From DAOTWY01 sp003696565 (GTDB lineage Bacteria > Chloroflexota > Anaerolineae > Aggregatilineales > Phototrophicaceae), in NCBI GenBank assembly GCA_034435635.1, contig DAOTWY010000009.1:1-52381 (forward strand): 52,381 bases of DNA, given 5' to 3'. Shown in pieces: positions 1 through 8,712 of the stretch. The notes under the pieces were generated by a model. It searched no databases. It worked only from the letters and a program-made list of their open reading frames with translations, and had not been told where the DNA came from. The translations under genes were made by a program, and so were the position numbers. The stretch's first letter is position 1, and each line of letters opens with the position of its first letter.

Positions 1-55
1 GGAGGTTCTTCTGGAACTCCTCGAAAGGGTTCTTCGGTTCGTCTTTATCGCTCAT
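1..55 (-). CDS. 5' fragment of an unidentified protein, possibly joined by a chimeric junction
   Basis: Reading leftward from an ATG at 55-53, an open frame of 18 codons (MSDKDEPKNPFEEFQKNL) runs off the left edge. Its codons are rich in G/C at third positions (CCG, AAG, AAC, TTC, GAG, CAG, CTC), unlike the AT-rich usage of the rest of the window, and it looks like an ordinary acidic protein N-terminus. No Shine-Dalgarno precedes it, and the bases just before its ATG already belong to the STAS gene on the other strand. I do not recognise the family. It may be a real divergent gene, or foreign sequence joined to the contig end. Confidence 0.25.
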   Translation of the reverse strand, partial: MSDKDEPKNPFEEFQKNL

Positions 56-236
56 ATCGAAAGGGTTGCGTATTTTATTAGTTCTGTATCGAGAAATTCA
101 AAATAAAGTTGGCAAAATCGTCGTCTGTGGATTAAACGATGAAGTCCGTGATGTCATGGCTATCACCGGTTTTCTGGATTTTTTCCATACAGTAGATAAT
201 CGTGAAGATGGCTTAAAACAGCTTATGGCATCTTAA
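3..236 (+). CDS. STAS-domain anti-sigma factor antagonist, 3' part
   Basis: This is the C-terminal end of a SpoIIAA-like STAS protein, a family that binds anti-sigma factor kinases and is switched by serine phosphorylation. The recognisable part starts at about position 57 with SKGLRILLVLYRE, the core serine-helix region. It continues through GKIVVCGLNDEVRDV and TGFLDFFHTVDNREDGL, and ends MAS-stop at 234-236. The frame stays open to the left edge, but the residues before SKGLR (LSLI) do not match the usual hydrophobic strand followed by Asp/Ser-Ser. The gene may therefore be cut by a junction near 56. The stop lies 9 nt before the glgX start, so they could be co-transcribed. Confidence 0.7.
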   Translation, partial: RFFWNSSKGFFGSSLSLISKGLRILLVLYREIQNKVGKIVVCGLNDEVRDVMAITGFLDFFHTVDNREDGLKQLMAS

Positions 237-245
237 GGACATCTA

Positions 246-2345
246 ATGCATACTCGCATTGATTCGCAACCAACCCATCAGCATAATAATCTTAAAATGC
301 GTGTTGGTCGCCCATTACCTTTTGGCGCGACTGTGATGGGTAATGGTGTGAATTTTTCAATTTTTTCTCGCCATGCAACAAGTTGTACACTCGTCTTATA
401 CGAAAAAGGGCATCTAAATCCCTTTGAAGAAATCCCTTTTCCGCCAGAATTTCGGGTTGGGAATGTTTTTACAATGATGGTGTTCGGCTTAAATATTGAG
501 CGTATTGAATATGGGTTTCGGCTTGATGGACCATATATCCCGCATGCAGGGCATCGCTTTGATGCAAGCAAAATTTTACTAGACCCTTATGCACGCTCAA
601 TTAGCGGACGAGCAATCTGGGGAGAAGCACCCGATCCAGATAACCTTTATCAGCATCGTGCACAAATTGTCCCAGATGACTACGACTGGGAAGGTGACAC
701 GCCACCTAACATCCCGGTGCAAGACCTGGTTATTTATGAAATGCATGTTCGAGGTTTTACCAAGCATCATACGTCTAACGTAAAATATCCAGGGACATTT
801 GCCGCCATTCGCGAGAAAATCCCCTATCTCAAAGAGTTAGGGGTTAATTGTATTGAATTGATGCCGATTTTTGAATTTGACGAGTTTGAATACAACGGTA
901 TCAATCCAATCACTGGCGAGCGTTTACTTAACTATTGGGGATATAGCACAATTGGTTTTTTTGCCCCCAAAGCCGGATACGCCGCCACCGGTGGATTAGG
1001 TATGGAAGGGGATGAGCTAAAAACCCTCATCAAAGAACTTCATCGTAATGGCATAGAAGTCATCTTAGATGTGGTCTTTAACCATACTGGTGAAGGTAAC
1101 GAAATGGGACCAACGATCTCATTTCGCGGTATCGACAACAAAACCTACTATATGCTCACACCAGACGGACGTTATCTGAACTTCAGTGGTACAGGCAACA
1201 CCATGAACTGTAACAATCCAGTGGTGCGGAGCATGGTAGTTGACTGCTTACGTTATTGGGTAGCAGACTACCACATTGATGGGTTTCGTTTCGATTTAGC
1301 ATCGATTTTGGGGCGTGACCAAAACGGTTATCCGCTCTCTAATCCACCGTTATTAGAAGCATTAGCTCATGATCCAATCTTAGCAAATTGTAAACTGATT
1401 GCAGAAGCTTGGGATGCTGGTGGATTATATCAAGTAGGTAGTTTCCCCGCTTATGGACGCTGGGCAGAATGGAACGGTAAATATCGGGATGTCACACGGC
1501 GTTTCTTAAAAGGCGATACTGGGTTAGTATGGGAAATGGCAGAACGACTACAAGGTTCACCAGACCTGTACGGAGATCGTGGCGCAACAGCATCTATTAA
1601 TTTCATCACCTGCCATGATGGGTTTACCTTATATGATCTATACACCTACAATGAAAAACACAATTATGCTAATGGTGAAGGCAATCGTGATGGGGCAAAC
1701 GACAACTATAGCTGGAATTGTGGTTACGAAGGTGAAACAAAAGACCCAAATATCAATATGCTACGCCGCCGACTTATTAAAAATGCGATTACGACGTTGA
1801 TGATGAGTCGAGGTATCCCTATGATCTTAATGGGCGATGAGATGGGACACACAAAATATGGTAATAACAACACCTTTTGTCATGATAATGACTTAAATTG
1901 GTTAAATTGGAATAATCTCAATAAAAACGCTGATATTTTTGAATTCTTTAAACAATGTATCCACTTCCGTCATAAACATAAAGTTCTGCGTAGCCATGAG
2001 CATTTTTATCATCAAGATCGTGGGGAGAGTGGTTATCCAGATATTTCTTGGCATGGCACTCGTGCATGGTTTGCTGATTGGGGAGACTATGTATTAACCC
2101 TGGCATTTTTATTAGATGGCAGCCATGTCGATGATGATATGATTTACTTTGCTATGAATATGCATTGGGAAGATCATATATTTGAGATTCCTGCCCTGCC
2201 TTCAGAGATGCTTTGGCATGTTTTTGTTAATACAAGTGCCAATGCCTGGCAGCATATCCACCCACCAGGGCAAGAACCTGTTTTAGATAATCAGCAATTT
2301 ATCAATATTGGTGCCCGTTCAGTAGTTGTTCTGGTTGGACGTTGA
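246..2345 (+). CDS. glgX: Glycogen debranching enzyme (isoamylase type)
   Basis: Cytoplasmic GH13 enzyme that hydrolyses alpha-1,6 branch points of glycogen or limit dextrins. The 699 residues match the usual GlgX/isoamylase length. The N-terminal CBM48-like domain (about 18-140) is followed by the GH13 barrel. DVVFNHTGEG (275-284) is conserved region I, DGFRFDLASILGRD holds the nucleophile Asp350, IAEAWDAGG holds the acid/base Glu387, and NFITCHDGFT holds the third acid Asp458. The ensuing YNEKHNYANGEGNRDG segment is typical of glycogen debranchers. The start is supported by AAGGA at 235-239 with 6-nt spacing. Its stop is separated by one base from the stop of the convergent membrane-protein gene. 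No other glycogen gene is in the window. Confidence 0.95.
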   Translation: MHTRIDSQPTHQHNNLKMRVGRPLPFGATVMGNGVNFSIFSRHATSCTLVLYEKGHLNPFEEIPFPPEFRVGNVFTMMVFGLNIERIEYGFRLDGPYIPHAGHRFDASKILLDPYARSISGRAIWGEAPDPDNLYQHRAQIVPDDYDWEGDTPPNIPVQDLVIYEMHVRGFTKHHTSNVKYPGTFAAIREKIPYLKELGVNCIELMPIFEFDEFEYNGINPITGERLLNYWGYSTIGFFAPKAGYAATGGLGMEGDELKTLIKELHRNGIEVILDVVFNHTGEGNEMGPTISFRGIDNKTYYMLTPDGRYLNFSGTGNTMNCNNPVVRSMVVDCLRYWVADYHIDGFRFDLASILGRDQNGYPLSNPPLLEALAHDPILANCKLIAEAWDAGGLYQVGSFPAYGRWAEWNGKYRDVTRRFLKGDTGLVWEMAERLQGSPDLYGDRGATASINFITCHDGFTLYDLYTYNEKHNYANGEGNRDGANDNYSWNCGYEGETKDPNINMLRRRLIKNAITTLMMSRGIPMILMGDEMGHTKYGNNNTFCHDNDLNWLNWNNLNKNADIFEFFKQCIHFRHKHKVLRSHEHFYHQDRGESGYPDISWHGTRAWFADWGDYVLTLAFLLDGSHVDDDMIYFAMNMHWEDHIFEIPALPSEMLWHVFVNTSANAWQHIHPPGQEPVLDNQQFINIGARSVVVLVGR

Positions 2346-2346
2346 T

Positions 2347-3222
2347 TCAAGGAACAGGTAATATCTCACTCTGCTTAAAACCTTCTCCATAAGCGGTGTG
2401 TCCCTGTCCAATAACCATAAACGCTTTGGGATCAGCTTTCATAACTAACCGCCGCAATTCACCCACTTGCGACCGAGAAATCGAGACATATAATACCCAG
2501 CGCGGTTGATGGGTATACATCCCGATTGCCTCCCAACCAGTTACCCCACGCCCTAAATGATGTAAAATTGTTGTTGAAACGAGTTCTGGTTGATTAGTGA
2601 TAATCACAGCCGTTCGGATCACACTAGGTCCTTCCAACACATAGTCACTAGCTACCCCACTAATAAACAAAGATACAACAGCGAACATGGCTGCTTCCCA
2701 TCCGAATGTAAAACCAGCACCAGCCATCACTAGTGCGTCTGTATAAAGCAGCGTTGTGCTCATTGGCATCCCAAATTTATGTCGCAAAATCAAAGCAAGT
2801 GTTGATGTGCCACCAAATGTGCCACCAGCCCGGAAAATAATCCCACCAGCCACACCTTCTAGCACACCGCCAAAAATCGCATTCAGCAACACATTATCAC
2901 TCACTCCTTTATCAGGAATATAAATTGCCAACCAATCTAGTGTAATCGAATACACAACCAATACATAAAGCGTTCGCACAACTACACGCCAGCTCCCAGG
3001 TAACAAAAAGTAAGCCAGAATTTGAATTGGGATGTTCAATAAAAATGTAACCAACCCAATTGGTGTCTCTATCAAGCGATGTAAAATAACCGCCGCACCA
3101 GAAACACCACTTGGTGCAATATCAAAAGGTGCAAGAAAAATGATTACAGCAACAGAGCTAATTAGTACAGCAATCGTCATCCAAAAGTATTGTAAAATCG
3201 TAAGTTGCCAATTGTTTTTCAT
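2347..3222 (-). CDS. YitT family membrane protein (DUF161 + DUF2179)
   Basis: Polytopic inner-membrane protein of unknown biochemical function. Several hydrophobic helices occupy about residues 10-180, with FDIAPSGVSGAAVI and GGTFGGTSTLALILR typical of the YitT/DUF161 repeat. A soluble C-terminal DUF2179 domain ends ADPKAFMVIGQGHTAYGEGF. Three starts are possible: TTG at 3246, ATG at 3234 and ATG at 3222. I chose 3222 because GGAGAG sits with about 6-nt spacing before it, whereas AAGGA abuts the TTG directly and lies 12 nt from the middle ATG. The gene lies downstream of gpmI and its terminator, so it is expressed by readthrough or from a promoter I cannot see. Confidence 0.85.
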   Translation of the reverse strand: MKNNWQLTILQYFWMTIAVLISSVAVIIFLAPFDIAPSGVSGAAVILHRLIETPIGLVTFLLNIPIQILAYFLLPGSWRVVVRTLYVLVVYSITLDWLAIYIPDKGVSDNVLLNAIFGGVLEGVAGGIIFRAGGTFGGTSTLALILRHKFGMPMSTTLLYTDALVMAGAGFTFGWEAAMFAVVSLFISGVASDYVLEGPSVIRTAVIITNQPELVSTTILHHLGRGVTGWEAIGMYTHQPRWVLYVSISRSQVGELRRLVMKADPKAFMVIGQGHTAYGEGFKQSEILPVP

Positions 3223-3273
3223 CAAACTCTCCATAACCAAAAACAATCCTTAAATTCATACAGTCCTTGACAG

Positions 3274-3306
3274 AAAAAAGCCTCTCATTCCTGATGAACA
3301 AGAGGC
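3274..3306 (-). terminator. Rho-independent terminator after gpmI
   Basis: On the minus strand GCCTCT (3306-3301) and AGAGGC (3285-3280) form a 6-bp stem with a 15-nt loop, followed by six T (3279-3274). It lies 65 nt past the gpmI stop and 52 nt before the preferred yitT start, so it separates the two genes. Confidence 0.7.
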
Positions 3307-3370
3307 AAACTCTAATCATGATTCGGATTTTAACAAGAGTGAACTTAACAATTAGAATGGAATAGCAACA

Positions 3371-4906
3371 TCATGCACCGGTATGCTCAAGCAAACTCAT
3401 GCCCGTCATTTCTTCCGGTTGTGGTAATCCCATTAGTTCAAGCACTGTCGGTGCGACATCGGCTAATTTACCACGTGTAATTAACCCATGATATTGATTG
3501 CCGATAACAAATAGGTTAACCGGACCAACTGTATGGTATGTATGCGGCTCACCAGTGATCTCGTTAATCATGCGTTCACAGTTACCATGATCAGCAGTAA
3601 CAATAGCAACACCGTCTTTTTCTAGCACTTTATTCACCAACCGACCAGCACATTCATCAACTGCTTCTACTGCTTTAATCGCCGCTTCTAGTACACCAGT
3701 ATGCCCAACCATATCAGGATTAGCGAAGTTAATCAGGATAAAATCATCATCGTATTCTTCCATTCGTTTTAACGTCGCTTCTGTCAGTTCATAGGCACTC
3801 ATCTCTGGCTTAAGATCATATGTAGCGACTTTAGGTGAAGGGATTATCTGACGAGCCTCCCCTTCCCAAGGTTCTTCGCGCCGCCCATTAAAGAAAAATG
3901 TCACATGGGGGTATTTCTCGGTCTCCGCGCTGTGATATTGTGTTTTGCCAGCTTTACTGATAACCTCTGCCAACGTATTGTTTAGATACAATGGTGGAAA
4001 TAAAATATCAACTGGCAACCCTTCGATATATTGTGTCATGGTCAACACATGCAAATCTGGCACAAACGTAAAACAAGAAGCCCCTTCAAAATCTTGCAAT
4101 ACCAACGCCTGCGTCAATTGTCGCATACGATCCGCACGGAAATTGTAGCAAATAACAACATCGCCGCTTTCAATTTTCAGATTATCATCATTCCCTATTA
4201 CAGTAGGTTCAATAAATTCATCCGTTACACCTTTATCATAGCTCTGTTGAATTGCCTGCTCCGCCGTTGATGCGGTAATGTCACTTTGGCGATAAACCAT
4301 TGCATTAAATGCGCGGGCAGTCCGCTCCCATCGTTTATCACGATCCATCGCATAATATCGCCCACTCACAGAGGCAATCCGCCCCACACCAAGCATATCA
4401 ATTTGTGTTTTTAAATCTCTAAGGAATTCAATACCGCTTTGCGTCGGCGTATCGCGTCCATCTGTAATAACATGAATGACCGGATCAAACCCATGTTCCT
4501 TGCAAATACCCATCAGCGCGTGCAAATGTGATTGATGACTGTGTACCCCACCTGGACCAAGTAATCCAATGAGATGCACTTTTTTATTTGATTGTTTCGC
4601 ACGGGTAAAAGCCTTCAAAATAGATTCGTGCTTACCCAGTGTCTTATCACGAATAGCCATTTCAATACGAGTGATGTCTTGATAAACCACACGCCCGGCT
4701 CCAAGATTGAGATGCCCCACCTCCGAGTTTCCCATTTGTCCGGGTGTTAAGCCAACATGCTCCCCAAATGTATCGATCACAGATTTTTCGTAATTTTTCA
4801 ACCAGTGATCATAATTTGGCGTATTAGCGAGCTTAACAGCGTTGCCATGCTCCATATCGCGAATGCCCCACCCATCCAAAATAATTAACATTACAGGTTT
4901 TGCCAT
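3371..4906 (-). CDS. gpmI: 2,3-bisphosphoglycerate-independent phosphoglycerate mutase
   Basis: Glycolytic/gluconeogenic enzyme interconverting 3- and 2-phosphoglycerate through a phosphoserine intermediate, with two Mn2+ ions. The 511 residues fit the alkaline-phosphatase-superfamily iPGM. LIILDGWG near the N-terminus carries a metal ligand. GNSEVGHLNLGAGR contains the catalytic serine, HVITDGRDT lies in the transferase domain, and TADHGNCE supplies C-terminal metal ligands. Start: minus-strand AGGAG with 10-nt spacing to the ATG at 4906. It is divergent from rarA across a 108-bp intergenic region and is followed by a clear terminator. Confidence 0.97.
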   Translation of the reverse strand: MAKPVMLIILDGWGIRDMEHGNAVKLANTPNYDHWLKNYEKSVIDTFGEHVGLTPGQMGNSEVGHLNLGAGRVVYQDITRIEMAIRDKTLGKHESILKAFTRAKQSNKKVHLIGLLGPGGVHSHQSHLHALMGICKEHGFDPVIHVITDGRDTPTQSGIEFLRDLKTQIDMLGVGRIASVSGRYYAMDRDKRWERTARAFNAMVYRQSDITASTAEQAIQQSYDKGVTDEFIEPTVIGNDDNLKIESGDVVICYNFRADRMRQLTQALVLQDFEGASCFTFVPDLHVLTMTQYIEGLPVDILFPPLYLNNTLAEVISKAGKTQYHSAETEKYPHVTFFFNGRREEPWEGEARQIIPSPKVATYDLKPEMSAYELTEATLKRMEEYDDDFILINFANPDMVGHTGVLEAAIKAVEAVDECAGRLVNKVLEKDGVAIVTADHGNCERMINEITGEPHTYHTVGPVNLFVIGNQYHGLITRGKLADVAPTVLELMGLPQPEEMTGMSLLEHTGA

Positions 4907-4977
4907 AGAAATGCGCTCCTAGTTAATAAAGTCAAGACATGGGTCTGTTGTACCACAAGCATGCTAAGACTTCTACA

Positions 4978-5006
4978 TTGACCCTATCTATTTTCTAAGC
5001 CATACT
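4978..5006 (+). promoter_or_regulatory. Predicted sigma-70 promoter of rarA, leaderless
   Basis: TTGACC (4978-4983), a 17-bp spacer and CATACT (5001-5006). The expected transcription start, about 7 nt further, falls at about 5013, two bases before the rarA ATG at 5015. There is no Shine-Dalgarno in the preceding bases, so the mRNA is probably leaderless. Confidence 0.5.
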
Positions 5007-5014
5007 AAACTAGC

Positions 5015-6211
5015 ATGAATAAGAGACAACCACTAGCGGATCGCCTCCGCCCACAAACACTGAATGAATTCATCGGTCAAAGCCATTTGGTTGCCCCAGG
5101 CAAACCGCTCTATCAGGCAATCCAGACCGGACACGTCCATTCCATGATTTTTTGGGGTCCGCCCGGTGTGGGTAAAACCACACTTGCCCGTATCATTGCT
5201 AATCACACTAATAAGAAATTGATTATTCTATCAGCTGTATCAGCCGGTAAGGCAGATGTTCAACGTGTGGTGATGGAAGCAAAATCAACGCCCATGGAAC
5301 GTTTGATTTCTGAAGAAACACCAGAAGGCATCATTCTGTTTCTGGATGAGATTCATCGTTTCAATAAAGCACAACAGGACATTTTGCTGCCATATGTAGA
5401 AGATGGAACCATCACATTGATCGGCGCAACAACCGAAAATCCTAGTTTTGAGGTTATTCCCGCGCTTCTCTCCCGTTGCCAAGTTTTCACGCTGGAATCA
5501 TTATCTGAAGATGATATCTCAAAGATTATCCAACGCGGTGCAAGGGAACTTAATATCAAAATTGAAGCACAAGCAATAGCGTTTTTGGCAAATTACGCTA
5601 ATGGTGATGGGCGGATGGCTCTCAACTTATTAGAATCCACATCAACTTTATATCCAGATAAAACACTTAACATAGAGCATCTAAAAAACACACTGCAATC
5701 CAAACATTTGCGATATGACAAAGCTGACGAAGAACATTACAACACGATCAGTGCATTTATCAAAAGTATGCGCGCTAGCGATGTGGATGCAGCACTTTAT
5801 TACTTAGCACGCATGGTTGCTGCTGGAGAAGACCCCAAATTTATTGCTCGGCGGATGGTCATCTTTGCTAGCGAAGACATCGGCATGGCACTACCGACTG
5901 CCTTAGTTGTCGCTAATGAAGTATTTCGTGCTGTGGAAACAATCGGCTATCCAGAATGCCAAATCAACTTAGCGCACGGTGTGGTCTATCTTGCGTCTGC
6001 TCCTAAAGATCGTTCATCGTATGATGCATTTTTTGCCGCAATGGACGATGTAAAGCGGCATGGTAATCTCTCAATTCCACTCCACCTGCGAAACGCACCA
6101 ACTCAACTTATGAAAGATAGTGGCTATGGTAAAGAATATGAGATGTATGGTGAAGAAAGCTACCTACCAGAGAAATTAAAAAACAGACAATACTACAAAA
6201 AACAATCCTAA
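5015..6211 (+). CDS. rarA: Replication-associated recombination protein A (MgsA/RarA AAA+ ATPase)
   Basis: AAA+ ATPase related to clamp-loader subunits and eukaryotic WRNIP1, acting at stalled replication forks. The start MNKRQPLADRLRPQTLNEFIG is the family's characteristic N-terminus. Walker A is GPPGVGKTT (about residues 49-57), Walker B is FLDEIHRF (about 109-116), sensor 1 is IGATTENPS and the arginine finger is in PALLSRCQVF. The C-terminal tetramerisation domain includes EDPKFIARRMVIFASEDIGMA. At 398 aa it is shorter than E. coli RarA (447), mostly at the C-terminus. No ribosome-binding site precedes the ATG, consistent with the predicted leaderless promoter. Monocistronic and divergent from gpmI. 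Confidence 0.93.
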   Translation: MNKRQPLADRLRPQTLNEFIGQSHLVAPGKPLYQAIQTGHVHSMIFWGPPGVGKTTLARIIANHTNKKLIILSAVSAGKADVQRVVMEAKSTPMERLISEETPEGIILFLDEIHRFNKAQQDILLPYVEDGTITLIGATTENPSFEVIPALLSRCQVFTLESLSEDDISKIIQRGARELNIKIEAQAIAFLANYANGDGRMALNLLESTSTLYPDKTLNIEHLKNTLQSKHLRYDKADEEHYNTISAFIKSMRASDVDAALYYLARMVAAGEDPKFIARRMVIFASEDIGMALPTALVVANEVFRAVETIGYPECQINLAHGVVYLASAPKDRSSYDAFFAAMDDVKRHGNLSIPLHLRNAPTQLMKDSGYGKEYEMYGEESYLPEKLKNRQYYKKQS

Positions 6212-6262
6212 TTTTTAACAAAAATTCAGTTGATCAGCGGTTATCAAACATGTCAATTAGGT

Positions 6263-6268
6263 TATAAT
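6263..6268 (+). promoter_or_regulatory. Predicted -10 box of purH
   Basis: A perfect TATAAT lies 40 bp before the purH start. The matching -35 region (about 6240-6245, GTTATC) is poor. The placement gives a leader of about 33 nt that contains the AAGGA ribosome-binding site. Confidence 0.45.
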
Positions 6269-6307
6269 TGCATCTTATTGGCTCATATACATCATAAGGA
6301 ATGACTT

Positions 6308-7852
6308 ATGCCGCGCGCATTATTAAGCGTTTATAACAAAACGGGCATTGTGGAATTTGCCAGTGAATTAATTAATATGGGATGGGATTTAGTCGCTAGT
6401 GGGGGCACACAAAAAATCCTCGCAGAAGCAGGATTGCCTGTTACACCTGTTGAGCAATTAACTGGTATGCCAGAAATGCTTGGTGGGCGTGTTAAAACAT
6501 TGCATCCGGCTATCCATGCAGGGATTTTAGCACGAGCTACCCAACGCGATATTGATGATCTCAATGCTAATGGTTATGCCCCGATTAAGCTCGTTGTTTG
6601 CAATCTCTACCCTTTTCAAGAAACTATTGCCCAAGTTGGTATCACAGTGCAAGATGCCGTTGAGCAAATTGATATTGGCGGGGTAACCTTGTTACGCGCA
6701 GCCGCTAAAAATTTCTTTCATGTAACCAGTGTGTGTGATCCTGCTGATTACGGAAAAGTAATTGCAGCAATTAAAGCCGGTGGTGATGTTGACCTAGCAA
6801 CAAAACGTGCTTTAGCAGTTAAGGCATTTGCCCATACACGCGACTACGATACCGCAATCCATGCTTATTTGGCGCGTGGTACACTAACACCAATATTAGA
6901 CATCAGTGATGAATTGCCAGAACAGCTTTCAATCGCAATGCAAAAAGTTGAAACGTTACGCTATGGAGAAAACCCACATCAACAAGCTGCTTATTATAGC
7001 AATCAAATTTCCGATGCACCTTTTGGCGGGAAAATTCATGGCGGAAAACAATTGTCTTATAATAACATTTTAGATATTGACGCGGCATGGCGAGCAGTCA
7101 GCATGTTTGGTGATCCAACTGTTGTCATCGTCAAACACCTAACACCAACTGGTATTGCTAGCGCAGATAGCATCACTGCGGCATTTCCTGCAGCACTGGA
7201 ATCGGATTCAGTCTCCGCTTTTGGTGGAGTTATTGCGGTGAATCGGCAAATTGACGAAGCATTTGTGGAAGCATTAGGGTCCCTATTTGTTGAAGCAATC
7301 GCTGCACCATCATTCACAGATGCAGCTACTGAATTACTCAATACCAAGCGTAAAAATTGCCGCCTAGTTGAAATCCCACAACCATTTGATGGCTCTGAAC
7401 TAGAAATCCGCAATGTTCATAAAGGGTTATTGATTCAACGCGCAGACATGGGCGATCCAGATGGCACTCTGTTCAAAACAGTCACCGAACGTGCGCCATC
7501 TGAAAAAGAACTTGAAGCATTGCAGTTTGCATGGAAAGCCGTGCAACATGTTAAATCAAACGCCATCGTATTAGCAGTTGCTGGTGCTACTGTTGGTATT
7601 GGTGGTGGCTTACCAAGTCGTGTTGATGCGGTTAAGTTAGCTGTACAAAAAGCAGGTGAAAAAGCCAAAGGAGCCGTTATGGCTTCAGATGCTTTCTTTC
7701 CCTTTGCCGATGGGCTAGAAGAAGCAATCCGCGCCGGTGTAACAGCCGTTATTCAACCTGGTGGTTCTATTCGTGATACAGAGGTAATTGAAGCGGCAAA
7801 CAAGGCTGGGATCGCGATGGTAGTCACTGGTACACGTCACTTCCGACACTAA
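6308..7852 (+). CDS. purH: Bifunctional AICAR transformylase / IMP cyclohydrolase
   Basis: Catalyses the last two steps of de novo IMP synthesis: formylation of AICAR with 10-formyl-THF, then ring closure. The 514-aa length is standard. The N-terminal IMP cyclohydrolase (MGS-like) domain runs from ALLSVYNKTGIVEFA through GGRVKTLHPAIHAGIL. The AICARFT domain contains QLSYNNILDIDAAWRA and the catalytic Lys-His pair in VIVKHLTPTG. In many homologues the following motif is NPCG, here TPTG. It ends TGTRHFRH, the typical C-terminus. The start has AAGGA with 6-nt spacing and a -10 box at 6263. It is transcribed alone; no other purine gene is adjacent. Confidence 0.97.
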   Translation: MPRALLSVYNKTGIVEFASELINMGWDLVASGGTQKILAEAGLPVTPVEQLTGMPEMLGGRVKTLHPAIHAGILARATQRDIDDLNANGYAPIKLVVCNLYPFQETIAQVGITVQDAVEQIDIGGVTLLRAAAKNFFHVTSVCDPADYGKVIAAIKAGGDVDLATKRALAVKAFAHTRDYDTAIHAYLARGTLTPILDISDELPEQLSIAMQKVETLRYGENPHQQAAYYSNQISDAPFGGKIHGGKQLSYNNILDIDAAWRAVSMFGDPTVVIVKHLTPTGIASADSITAAFPAALESDSVSAFGGVIAVNRQIDEAFVEALGSLFVEAIAAPSFTDAATELLNTKRKNCRLVEIPQPFDGSELEIRNVHKGLLIQRADMGDPDGTLFKTVTERAPSEKELEALQFAWKAVQHVKSNAIVLAVAGATVGIGGGLPSRVDAVKLAVQKAGEKAKGAVMASDAFFPFADGLEEAIRAGVTAVIQPGGSIRDTEVIEAANKAGIAMVVTGTRHFRH

Positions 7853-7866
7853 AAACAAATAGATTA

Positions 7867-7891
7867 CAGGGTGTGCAGCACGTACACCCTG
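7867..7891 (+). terminator. Hairpin after purH, probable terminator
   Basis: CAGGGTGT (7867-7874) and ACACCCTG (7884-7891) form a perfect 8-bp stem with a 9-nt loop, 14 nt past the purH stop. Only a weak T-rich tail follows (ATTTAA), so termination efficiency is uncertain. Confidence 0.5.
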
Positions 7892-7904
7892 ATTTAACTA
7901 CCCC

Positions 7905-7933
7905 TTGTCATCAAAAAAACGGAATGTTATAAT
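7905..7933 (+). promoter_or_regulatory. Promoter of the tRNA-Thr gene
   Basis: TTGTCA (7905-7910), a 17-bp spacer and a perfect TATAAT (7928-7933). The expected start at about 7940 lies 9 nt before the mature tRNA 5' end. This is one of the best promoter matches in the window. Confidence 0.75.
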
Positions 7934-7948
7934 GCCGCCATATTATTC

Positions 7949-8020
7949 GCCACTGTAGCTCAACGGCAGAGCATACGCTTCGTAAGCGTGAGGTTATGGG
8001 TTCAAATCCCATCAGTGGCT
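7949..8020 (+). tRNA. tRNA-Thr (anticodon CGT)
   Basis: A complete cloverleaf. The acceptor stem GCCACTG pairs perfectly with CAGTGGC, and the D arm is GCTCAACGGCAGAGC. The anticodon stem TACGC/GCGTG has loop TTCGTAA, giving anticodon CGT, which reads the threonine codon ACG. The T arm is ATGGG-TTCAAAT-CCCAT and the discriminator base is T. CCA is not encoded. It has its own promoter and lies between the purH hairpin and the 9-bp terminator ahead of udk. Confidence 0.95.
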
Positions 8021-8028
8021 TATCATCA

Positions 8029-8056
8029 ATACCCGCATCCCCTGCGGGTATTTTAA
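8029..8056 (+). terminator. Terminator after tRNA-Thr
   Basis: ATACCCGCA (8029-8037) and TGCGGGTAT (8043-8051) form a perfect 9-bp stem with loop TCCCC, followed by TTTTAA. It starts 9 nt after the tRNA and ends about 20 nt before the udk start. Any udk transcription coming from the tRNA promoter must read through it. Confidence 0.75.
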
Positions 8057-8073
8057 TGTGGGGAGCAAATAAC

Positions 8074-8712
8074 GTGACAGAAGAGCATCGTCCAGTTACG
8101 ATTGCAGTCGCTGGCGGCACAGGGTCAGGCAAAACAACTATTTCAAACGCCCTATTAGAGCGCGTTGGTGAGCAGCACATTGCCTACTTACCTCATGATG
8201 CTTATTATAAGGATTTCTCTCACCTTACAGATGAGCAACGCAGACAAGTTAACTTTGACCACCCTGACGCACTAGATACAAATTTGCTGATTGAACATAT
8301 CAAGCTGCTTCAAAAATGGCAACCCGTTGAGGTTCCAGTTTATGATTTCACACAAGATCGCCGGACAGACCGTGTTATTAAAGTCACTGCCCAGCCTATT
8401 ATTTTGGTGGAAGGGATTTTAATTTTCGCAGAGCGCAGACTGCGTGAATTATTTGATGTTAAAATTTTCGTGGATACAGATGCTGATCTAAGATTTATCC
8501 GCCGGCTTAAACGCGATATGGCAGAACGTGGACGAACAGCAGAGTCTGTTATAGACCAATATTTAACAACAGTACGCCCCATGCATCTCAAATTTGTTGA
8601 ACCGAGCAAACGATACGCTGATGTAATTATTCCTGAAGGCGGGTTTAACATGGTTGCTATCGATATGATCGCAGCACGCATTCGCAGTATGTTAGCACGA
8701 AATCAGGATTGA
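8074..8712 (+). CDS. udk: Uridine kinase
   Basis: Pyrimidine salvage enzyme phosphorylating uridine and cytidine to UMP and CMP. The GTG start at 8074 is preceded by GGGGAG with 8-nt spacing and gives 212 aa, almost exactly the usual length. An upstream extension of the frame runs through the tRNA and is not coding. Walker A is GGTGSGKTT (about residues 14-22). YLPHDAYYKD is the substrate loop, FDHPDALDT and the base-recognition segment YDFTQDRRT follow, then VEGILIF and the lid FIRRLKRDMAERGR. The stop overlaps the -35 element of the downstream T-box promoter. Confidence 0.95.
   Translation: MTEEHRPVTIAVAGGTGSGKTTISNALLERVGEQHIAYLPHDAYYKDFSHLTDEQRRQVNFDHPDALDTNLLIEHIKLLQKWQPVEVPVYDFTQDRRTDRVIKVTAQPIILVEGILIFAERRLRELFDVKIFVDTDADLRFIRRLKRDMAERGRTAESVIDQYLTTVRPMHLKFVEPSKRYADVIIPEGGFNMVAIDMIAARIRSMLARNQD

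Noticed and set aside
7996..8073. N-terminal extension of uridine kinase
   Set aside because: It begins inside the tRNA-Thr gene and runs through its terminator; the GTG at 8074 with GGGGAG gives the family length.
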